Shown one piece after another: positions 59,450 through 64,000 of a stretch of DNA of 64,000 nucleotides. The stretch lies in the NCBI RefSeq assembly GCF_004519305.1, contig NZ_SOZA01000025.1:1-64000 (forward strand), written 5' to 3'. This DNA is from Pseudomonas sp. RIT623. Its GTDB lineage: Bacteria > Pseudomonadota > Gammaproteobacteria > Pseudomonadales > Pseudomonadaceae. How positions within the stretch are numbered: position 1 is the first letter of the stretch; the number at the start of each line of letters is the position of its first letter. The notes under the pieces are model-generated. The model was not told where the DNA came from and did no database searches. It was given only the letters and a program-made list of their open reading frames with translations. Made by a program: the position numbers and the translations under genes.

Positions 59450-60175
59450 TTACAGGGCCAGTTCTGTCTGGCTCTCGCGCTGCCAAATAGGAGAGCTGGT
59501 GTGCGCTTCAATTCGGTCGGCGATCACGCTGGCGCGCTGGCCGGCCGACGGCGGGGTGTACATACCGAAGCGACTGATGCTGCCGCCGTTCACTGCGGCA
59601 TTCGTGCTATCAGCCGATGCGAGCGGCAGACTCTGGAAGATCGCGGGGTCAAGCATCCGCAGGCCGTGCAGACGGCATTGAGGCCGGCCTTGGTCGTCGC
59701 AGATGGCATCCATTGCTGAGCCCATCCGCTTCCACCACGCTGGGGTCCCGGGCGATCGCCATTGTCCGGAGCTGCCCAGGGCAACAATGCGCCAGGACAG
59801 GGCCAGACGCTGCAGGCGCTCGATCGACTCGTGCATATGCCAGACCGGCACGCCGGGCAGGTAGCCAGGCCATTGCTCGAGCAGCCGATCGTTGGCGTCT
59901 TCGTCTCCGTCGATCACGTCAGGGATCAGGGCCCAATCGAAGCCGGGGTGCCGGTGCCAGTCATCCACCCAGCGGGTGTAGCCATCGACATCGACCTGGC
60001 CGCCTTTCTTCCACACGGTGAACGCGCCGTTGTCGAAGACGAAGGACTGACAGGCCTCGGCGACGATGCCCAAGTCGTCCTGCCTCGGGAAAGGTACCAG
60101 GGCGTGCCTGCCGGCAAGCAGTCGCGCCGCATCCTGCCGCGTTCCGCCGATAGGCGTGCCGTGGTAGTGGATCAT
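59450..60175 (-). CDS. conserved phage protein resembling TGT/DpdA-type nucleobase transglycosylases
   Basis: This 241-residue protein belongs to a family I recall in many phages without a function. Its motif layout recalls tRNA-guanine transglycosylase/DpdA TIM barrels: 'SFVFDNGAFTVW' (D48, compare the TGT 'DSGGF' acid/base Asp), 'WALIPDVIDG' (D86), 'LHGLRMLDPAIF' and 'SADSTNAA' (D189, compare the nucleophile Asp). If correct it could insert 7-deazaguanine into DNA or act on a nucleobase. No preQ0 genes are adjacent. It abuts the methyltransferase gene. The assignment is inference. Confidence 0.7.
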   Translation of the reverse strand: MIHYHGTPIGGTRQDAARLLAGRHALVPFPRQDDLGIVAEACQSFVFDNGAFTVWKKGGQVDVDGYTRWVDDWHRHPGFDWALIPDVIDGDEDANDRLLEQWPGYLPGVPVWHMHESIERLQRLALSWRIVALGSSGQWRSPGTPAWWKRMGSAMDAICDDQGRPQCRLHGLRMLDPAIFQSLPLASADSTNAAVNGGSISRFGMYTPPSAGQRASVIADRIEAHTSSPIWQRESQTELAL

Positions 60176-60426
60176 CCGCTCAGCCTCACCGTTTCGATCT
60201 TGACGCCCTGGTGCACCGCCTTGATCACCTGGTCGCCACCGAAGCGTTCGGCCAGGTCGTCGGCGATCTGCTCGTGCCAGCCTTGCTTGATCAGCGCGGT
60301 GGCAGTCTTGATGTGCTCAACGCGGATCATCGCCTTGCTACGGATTTCCAAGCTGTAGAGGATCACCTCGGCGTCGCTTGGGCAGACCGCGGTGAAATTG
60401 TGCCTGTATATGTTTAGGGAGGTCAT
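60172..60426 (-). CDS. conserved small phage protein
   Basis: This 84-residue protein begins 'MTSLNIYRHNFTAVCPSDAE' and contains 'HIKTATALIKQGWHEQIADD' and 'LAERFGGDQVIKAVHQGVKI'. It has a beta-hairpin then helical appearance and belongs to a family common in Pseudomonas phages and islands, unnamed. Its stop overlaps the TGT-like start (ATGA), so the pair is coupled and may work together. Confidence 0.75.
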   Translation of the reverse strand: MTSLNIYRHNFTAVCPSDAEVILYSLEIRSKAMIRVEHIKTATALIKQGWHEQIADDLAERFGGDQVIKAVHQGVKIETVRLSG

Positions 60427-60577
60427 GCTTGAGTCTCCGACTTTGCCTTCATATGTCGACTGCGCGAGCAGGTCTCGTGCTTGGGGAAAGTGCTGTGTCG
60501 CTCCACTTCCAGTTGTCTTGGCAAATAGGCTTCCCTATGATGCCGCAGCCACTTCGCTAAATAGCTTGGGAAAGTGT

Positions 60578-61354
60578 ATGAATAAAGAAATTTTGAATCG
60601 AGCATTCACAAAAGACTCAATATTCGAATACAAGTGTCCTCACTGCTATTCGGCGACGCTGCGCCCTGATGGGGAGTTTCGTTCGGTAGAAACCGAAGAA
60701 TCAAAGTCGGAGCATCATGAGGACTGGTGGGAGCCGGAAATGATTAGGCTCGCATTCAGCACTTCGCTCAAATGTGTAGACTGTAGAGAAACTGTATTTG
60801 TTGTAGGTCGAGGATCTGTCGAGGAAGAAATCATTCCCGATGATAATGGTGACTGGGATCGGCAGTACTCGGAAGTTTATACGCCGTCGTATTTTCATCC
60901 ACCCCTTCAGCTGATTGACTACCCGGCATCGACTCCAAAAGAGGTGATACTCCCCCTGTCGACTGCGTGCGAATTATTCTTTTCCAGTCCAGCTGCTTGC
61001 TGCAACAGTGTCAGAACTGCGGCCGAAGTAATACTAAGTCATCTTGGTATTCCAGAAAAAAATGGCAGAAATTTTATACCATTCGGAAATAGGGTAAAAC
61101 TTCTTCCTGATGATCAAAAGAATGTCAAGGAGCTATTCCATGCGCTGAAAGTGCTAGGGAATCACGGAAGTCATCCCGGAACCGAAATGGTACATGACGA
61201 TGCTATTCACGCCCTCGAAATAACAGAGTTCATATTGGAAGAGGTTTATGGAACTCGCAGGGCGGAAGTACAAAAGCTAGCCCGCGTGATCAATGCCCGT
61301 CAGAGTCCGTTAGGCCGACTCTACAAGTGGCTGTTGAAAAACACTGACGTTTAG
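60578..61354 (+). CDS. zinc-ribbon DUF4145 protein, AT-rich cargo gene
   Basis: The 258-residue protein has an N-terminal zinc ribbon (C19-x2-C22 in 'YKCPHCYSA', then 'LKCVDCRET') and a C-terminal DUF4145 domain ('SVRTAAEVILSHLGI', 'LGNHGSHPG', 'DDAIHALEITEFILEEVYG'). DUF4145 is often fused to or near restriction and defence genes. Its base composition is clearly more AT-rich than its surroundings, a sign of recent acquisition. It is divergent from the gene at 60172. ATG 60578 gives the ribbon intact. Confidence 0.82.
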   Translation: MNKEILNRAFTKDSIFEYKCPHCYSATLRPDGEFRSVETEESKSEHHEDWWEPEMIRLAFSTSLKCVDCRETVFVVGRGSVEEEIIPDDNGDWDRQYSEVYTPSYFHPPLQLIDYPASTPKEVILPLSTACELFFSSPAACCNSVRTAAEVILSHLGIPEKNGRNFIPFGNRVKLLPDDQKNVKELFHALKVLGNHGSHPGTEMVHDDAIHALEITEFILEEVYGTRRAEVQKLARVINARQSPLGRLYKWLLKNTDV

Positions 61355-61441
61355 CCTGTCGAGGCGCTGGCGGGCAGCGCCGCATGTGGCTCAGTTAAGC
61401 GAGTGGTATGCTTCGCCGCTTATTTGCAGGGAGAGCGGGCA

Positions 61442-61684
61442 GTGGTTTCGAAATTCTCGAAGAGGCAACGATGGTGGGGTGGTATCGCCATTGTCGCTGC
61501 AAGCATGGTTATGGCTGCCTGGATCCCTCAGCCCTGGGCTTGGGGCTTTGTGCTTACTGCGGTTGCTGGAGTCCGAATTTGGGGCACGAGCTGGGATAAC
61601 TATCTAAACTGCGACCAGGGTTGCTATTCCCAGCAGGAGCATGAGAAGTACTGCCGTAGGCCTGAGTCTTCAGGCCAGGGTTGA
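61442..61684 (+). CDS. small membrane protein
   Basis: This 80-residue protein has two hydrophobic helices (about 12-30 and 32-48) preceded by 'KFSKRQRWWGG' and followed by a Cys-containing tail ('YLNCDQGCYSQQEHEKYC'). The start is GTG 61442 with AGGGAG 9 bp upstream. It follows the DUF4145 gene on the same strand by 87 bp. Function unknown; superinfection-exclusion proteins often look like this. Confidence 0.6.
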   Translation: MVSKFSKRQRWWGGIAIVAASMVMAAWIPQPWAWGFVLTAVAGVRIWGTSWDNYLNCDQGCYSQQEHEKYCRRPESSGQG

Positions 61685-61709
61685 GCAGATGGCGGGCAGC
61701 GCGGGATGG

Positions 61710-62302
61710 TCAGGCGGCGGTAGCGTCATCAGTTGCTGGCTTTGGCTGGTAGACCAGCGTGCCGTCGAGGATCGCGGCCTTGATGGCTTCGAACTCCCAG
61801 GCGTAGTACTGCGACTCGACGTAAACCCGCAGCTCTGGGTAGTCGTGCTGCTTCCGGCGAATGAAGGCCTCGGCCGCTTCCCTGGTGAAGTGGCTGTTCA
61901 CGATTTCCCAGTGCTTGTTCCAGCCGGTGACGGTGTGGTCGTCGAGTTCGGCCAGGAATTCCCACTGGCCATCCGTATCCAGGTCGAGGAAATCACACTC
62001 GTGGTCGGCCTGAACGGACTGGTTGATTTCCTGCTGCTCTTCCTCGTCGAGGTCATTCCAGTAATCCACTGGACTGAACCACCTCCTATCCTCCAGGCAG
62101 ACCACCAAGCCTTCGGCATAGTCACGGTCGAAGCCGTAGTCGATGCGCTTCTGCTGCACGGTGAACAGCGCGCATGCCTGTGGTGCCACTTCACACCCTG
62201 GCCGTTGCAGTGGTGTCGAAGTCGAGCAACGAAGTCTTGCCAGGTGTCGGCAGCCATCGGGTGGCCGGTTGCCAGGCTCGGGCTGGCTTCAGTATCGCTC
62301 AT
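61710..62302 (-). pseudogene. phage protein gene apparently broken by a frameshift
   Basis: Two overlapping frames appear to be parts of one phage protein. The 5' part from ATG 62302 reads 'MSDTEASPSLATGHPMAADT' and 'LRHHCNGQGVKWHH'. The 3' part reads 'CALFTVQQKRIDYGFDRDYA' to 'KPATDDATAA' at 61710. Family memory suggests these join directly as '...HCNGQGV...ALFTVQQKRIxYGFD...'. A single-base slip near 62175-62200 would do this. Either the gene is decayed, a read error occurred, or the 3' part alone is translated. Confidence 0.6.
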
Positions 62303-62421
62303 GGCTTTCTCCATGCATGCGCCGTCCTCCGTGGCCGGTTAGACCTTGGTGAGGTGGCTTTTTGATGTTGGTTAGTGTTTTATGGCGGCCCGGCATGATG
62401 CCAATCAAGGAGAACAGTGCG

Positions 62422-62634
62422 ATGATGACGAACCGTGAATACTTCGATAAATGCCGCGAGTATTCGGACCGGGTTGCTGAAAAATCTAAAGAGACGCGAG
62501 AGCTGCTAGACAGCGATCCAGAGCTTTCTGGCGAAGGTGCCTACGAAAAGTACTGGGACCTGCATAACGCCGCCACGACTGCGTCTTTGGAGTGGGTCAA
62601 CTTTTGCACCAACAACAAACCATCAGGCTGGTGA
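62422..62634 (+). CDS. 70-residue phage protein of unknown function
   Basis: The protein starts 'MMTNREYFDKCREYSDRVAE' and is acidic and helical ('SKETRELLDSDPELSGEGAY'). AAGGAGA precedes ATG 62422 by 10 bp; ATG 62425 is equally possible. Its end overlaps by 12 bp the end of the convergent RHH gene. No family recognised. Confidence 0.55.
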   Translation: MMTNREYFDKCREYSDRVAEKSKETRELLDSDPELSGEGAYEKYWDLHNAATTASLEWVNFCTNNKPSGW

Positions 62635-63144
62635 CCTCGGCGCGACAACTTCGTCGCCAGGATCCTGCTGAATCATCAGCATGCTCTTCCTGTCGAAGGC
62701 CAGGGCCAGTCGGGGCGAGATGCTGATTTCATGCCGCGGCGGGGTTAGAAACTTCGCCGCGTGCAGTCTGCCCAGTGCGTGGATACCGTGAATTAGCGCC
62801 TCGATCATCTGGCTGTAGGTGGCGTCGGCCCAGCCGCAGATGGCGCGAAGGTGCTGGCCAGTCCGCTTCCTGGCTGACAACCGCAGCGACTCAGTTCGCG
62901 CCACAACTCGGTGAGCTTCGATTTCGTGGCGCGCGATTCTGAACAGAGCGTGATGCCCGAGCGCTTCGATGTGATGAATCATCAGCGTCATCGCCTCGCC
63001 CTGTTCCTCGATCCCAGCCCACTCCATCAGCTCCAGTAGGGCCTGCTTAGTCCCTGGTCGAACCTTCAAGCGCAGGTCTTCTTCCTGCAGGCGCTCGGCC
63101 CTGGCCCTGCGCTTCTCGTCGCGTTGCTGCTGAGTCATCGCCAT
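62623..63144 (-). CDS. protein with two ribbon-helix-helix-like repeats
   Basis: The 173-residue protein contains an internal duplication: residues about 24-65 ('LRLKVRPGTKQALLELMEWA' to 'HIEALGHH') and about 86-127 ('LRLSARKRTGQHLRAICGWA' to 'GIHALGRL'). Each has the beta strand plus two-helix spacing of Arc/MetJ-type RHH domains, so one chain may mimic an RHH dimer and bind an operator. A basic N-terminus (residues 1-20) may add DNA contacts. GGAGGT precedes ATG 63144. It may be an early phage regulator; the role is inferred. Confidence 0.7.
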   Translation of the reverse strand: MAMTQQQRDEKRRARAERLQEEDLRLKVRPGTKQALLELMEWAGIEEQGEAMTLMIHHIEALGHHALFRIARHEIEAHRVVARTESLRLSARKRTGQHLRAICGWADATYSQMIEALIHGIHALGRLHAAKFLTPPRHEISISPRLALAFDRKSMLMIQQDPGDEVVAPRSPA

Positions 63145-63194
63145 GCAGCACCTCCTTCAATCCGCTGGGCGGCAAGTTGAACTGGTCGCGGCGC

Positions 63195-63395
63195 CTATGC
63201 AGCTGTAGCGAGCGCAGGTTTTTTCGGTTCATGGGATAGCTCCATATCGCAGTCATGCCAGCCGGCAAGCCACCAGGCGCTGTCGATCGTCATTTCGGGG
63301 TAGGGCTGGGCCAGACGGCATCGATTGGCGGCCCGGACGGTGCGGCCCTGGTAGTAGGCCAGCGGGTGTATCTGCTTGGGTTTGCGCGGGAACAT
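63195..63395 (-). CDS. ribosome modulation factor/CrpP family protein
   Basis: The 66-residue basic protein matches RMF-like proteins: 'AYYQGRTVRAANRCR', 'PYPEM' and 'SAWWLAGWHDCDME' parallel 'GYQAGIAGRS', 'CPYQT' and 'RSQWLGGWREA' of E. coli RMF. RMF dimerises and silences ribosomes; the related CrpP was proposed to modify ciprofloxacin. A phage copy could hibernate or reprogram host ribosomes. Its ATG lies 2 bp after the stop of the SSB-tail frame, hinting at a former ssb-rmf operon. Confidence 0.72.
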   Translation of the reverse strand: MFPRKPKQIHPLAYYQGRTVRAANRCRLAQPYPEMTIDSAWWLAGWHDCDMELSHEPKKPALATAA

Positions 63396-63397
63396 GG

Positions 63398-63535
63398 CTA
63401 CGTACCTGCGAGATGGGGGAGCGGGGCGAATGGGATATCGTCGTCGAAGTTGTCCGGCGGCGCGGCCTGCTGGCTCTGCTGCCCGTAGTTGTCATTCTGG
63501 TTGTGCGCTGCTGGCTCGCGCCGAACACAGGTTCC
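63398..63535 (-). pseudogene. remnant of a single-stranded DNA-binding protein C-terminus
   Basis: The frame upstream of the RMF-like gene encodes 'NQNDNYGQQSQQAAPPDNF' followed by 'DDDIPFAPLPHLAGT', the Gln-rich linker and acidic 'DDDIPF' tip of SSB. It has no start codon and is closed upstream by an in-frame stop at 63536-63538. The OB-fold domain is not found in any frame beyond it. This looks like a phage ssb cut by recombination, with only the tail retained. Confidence 0.65.
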
Positions 63536-63546
63536 TCACGCCGTCG

Positions 63547-63717
63547 ATGGCCGGGACGACCCTCTACGTCAGCCTGGCCCTGGCCGGCGCCCGTCACATC
63601 TTCATCGTCATGTACTGGCAGCGGGTCAAGGCATGGCTGTGCCGGGTGCTGAACTGCGAGCACTGCCTGCGTGACTGCAGGTACGGCCCGGGCGGTATTG
63701 AGCGGCGAAAGTCGTAG
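63547..63717 (+). CDS. possible 56-residue Cys-rich phage protein
   Basis: The frame begins 'MAGTTLYVSLALAGARHIFI' and ends with a cysteine-dense part ('RVLNCEHCLRDCRYG'). No good ribosome binding site is seen, and part of it is antisense to possible former ssb sequence. I lean towards a real small gene because the hydrophobic and Cys patterns look protein-like. Confidence 0.4.
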   Translation: MAGTTLYVSLALAGARHIFIVMYWQRVKAWLCRVLNCEHCLRDCRYGPGGIERRKS

Positions 63718-63718
63718 G

Positions 63719-63757
63719 TCGCGCCACAAAACAACAACGCGCCGTTTCGTGGCGCGA
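63719..63757. promoter_or_regulatory. inverted repeat before the Acb2-like gene
   Basis: TCGCGCCAC (63719-63727) and GTGGCGCGA (63749-63757) are perfect complements, extended inward by AAAC/GTTT across one mismatch. The repeat ends 18 bp before ATG 63776. There is no T-run, so it may be an operator or an mRNA hairpin affecting translation rather than a terminator. Confidence 0.5.
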
Positions 63758-63775
63758 ACCTTTGAGGGAGTCACC

Positions 63776-64000
63776 ATGGACAACCAGCACAAGAAGATCA
63801 CCGGCTACCGCGACCTCACCCAGAGCGAGATCGACGGCATGAACTCGATCAAGGCCCTGGAGGCCGATGCCGGCGAGCTGTTCAAGCAGATCGGGCAGAT
63901 CGAAGGCGTTGACCCGCGACTGCTGGCCCTGGCGAAGACCAACCTGCAGCAGGGCTTTATGTGGTTCGTGCGCTCGATCGCAAAACCTGCCGATCCATTC
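63776..64000 (+). CDS. acb2: Acb2/Tad1-family anti-CBASS/anti-Thoeris protein (stop just beyond window)
   Basis: The visible 75 codons read 'MDNQHKKITGYRDLTQSEID' onward. They carry the family marks I recall for Acb2 (T4 Vs.4, PaMx33-type): 'ITGYRxL...EIxxMNxIK' near the start and 'LLALAKTNLQQGFMWFVRSI' then 'AKPADPF' at the end. Acb2 forms a hexamer that traps cyclic di- and trinucleotide alarms and so blocks CBASS defence; Tad1 traps gcADPR-type Thoeris signals. GAGGGAG precedes ATG. The stop codon must fall within a few codons beyond base 64000. Confidence 0.75.
   Translation, partial: MDNQHKKITGYRDLTQSEIDGMNSIKALEADAGELFKQIGQIEGVDPRLLALAKTNLQQGFMWFVRSIAKPADPF

Larger units (their letters stand above)
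53796..64000. mobile_element. prophage or phage-derived island, integrase end (continues beyond window)
   Basis: Right of tRNA-Cys everything looks phage-derived: tyrosine integrase, excisionase-like protein, many short genes overlapping by ATGA, an orphan C5 methyltransferase, ASCH, ribbon-helix-helix-like and RMF/CrpP-like proteins, an SSB remnant and an Acb2-like gene. Several genes (55638, 58338, 60578, 61442, 62422, 63547, 63776) run against the main minus-strand operon. The other end, repressor, replication and structural genes are outside the window, so whether it is an intact prophage cannot be judged. Confidence 0.9.

Noticed and set aside
63047..63268. 73-codon minus-strand frame overlapping the RHH and RMF-like genes
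   Set aside because: It overlaps the RHH start by about 100 bp, has weak initiation and no recognisable features.
53796..64000. CRISPR array or toxin-antitoxin pair in the prophage end
   Set aside because: No regularly spaced repeats were seen. Small paired genes lack recognisable toxin or antitoxin motifs.

Overview
The window is a stretch of a fluorescent-pseudomonad chromosome, most likely Pseudomonas putida group. This rests on high GC content, strongly GC-biased third codon positions, Pseudomonas-type gene order (hflD-mnmA-nudix-idh; ftsK-lolA-rarA-crcB-serS-cysG-GST-ybiB-tusEBCD) and repeats containing the 'GGCCGCTCCTACA' REP-like motif. The call is from gene content and remembered synteny, not from a database search. 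About 53.8 kb is core or near-core chromosome. The last ~10.2 kb, right of a tRNA-Cys gene, is the integrase end of a prophage or phage-derived island.

Layout. 1-8.0 kb, minus strand: GNAT protein, ribosomal oxygenase, purB, hflD, mnmA, NUDIX hydrolase and monomeric isocitrate dehydrogenase (idh). 8.0-19.1 kb: a block of accessory-looking genes (GlxA-type regulator, sirtuin cobB, Rid protein, GNAT protein, PAS-GGDEF-EAL protein, EamA exporter, TerC protein, Fur-boxed TonB receptor). It sits where Pseudomonas genomes usually carry icd-cspD-clpS-clpA-infA-ate-aat-trxB. 19.5-30.6 kb: ftsK, lolA, rarA, crcB, serS and cysG on plus; a glutathionyl-hydroquinone reductase, ybiB and the tus sulfur relay on minus. 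30.6-34.0 kb: NCS2 purine permease, YccA-type membrane protein, tRNA-Ser(TGA) and a membrane protein of unknown function. 34.2-35.7 kb: an isolated PLD-nuclease-like gene and a small helical gene. 36-53.6 kb: two LysR regulators each divergent from a target (SDR; TSUP exporter), cyclopropane fatty acid synthase, a MASE1-type diguanylate cyclase, an SLC13/TrkA-C permease, small lipoproteins, a lipid-metabolism cluster (SDR, aminoglycoside-phosphotransferase-like, SCP2, histidine phosphatase) and sohB.

Prophage end, 53.8-64.0 kb. Beyond tRNA-Cys lie a strong terminator, two 12-bp direct repeats 21 bp apart (candidate integrase arm sites), a tyrosine integrase, an excisionase-like gene and a string of small early genes, many overlapping by ATGA. 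Recognisable members are an ASCH-domain protein, an orphan C5-cytosine methyltransferase, a protein whose motif layout recalls tRNA-guanine-transglycosylase/DpdA enzymes, a zinc-ribbon DUF4145 protein in AT-rich DNA, a protein with two ribbon-helix-helix-like repeats, a phage-borne RMF/CrpP-like protein and a fragment of an SSB tail. The last gene (63776 to the window end) looks like an Acb2/Tad1-family anti-CBASS protein that sequesters cyclic-nucleotide alarms.

The most promising material is this prophage end: DNA modification, a ribosome-hibernation-like factor and a nucleotide sponge would together make a counter-defence and host-takeover set. Start codons were chosen by eye from ribosome binding sites and family lengths. 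No searches or alignments were run.
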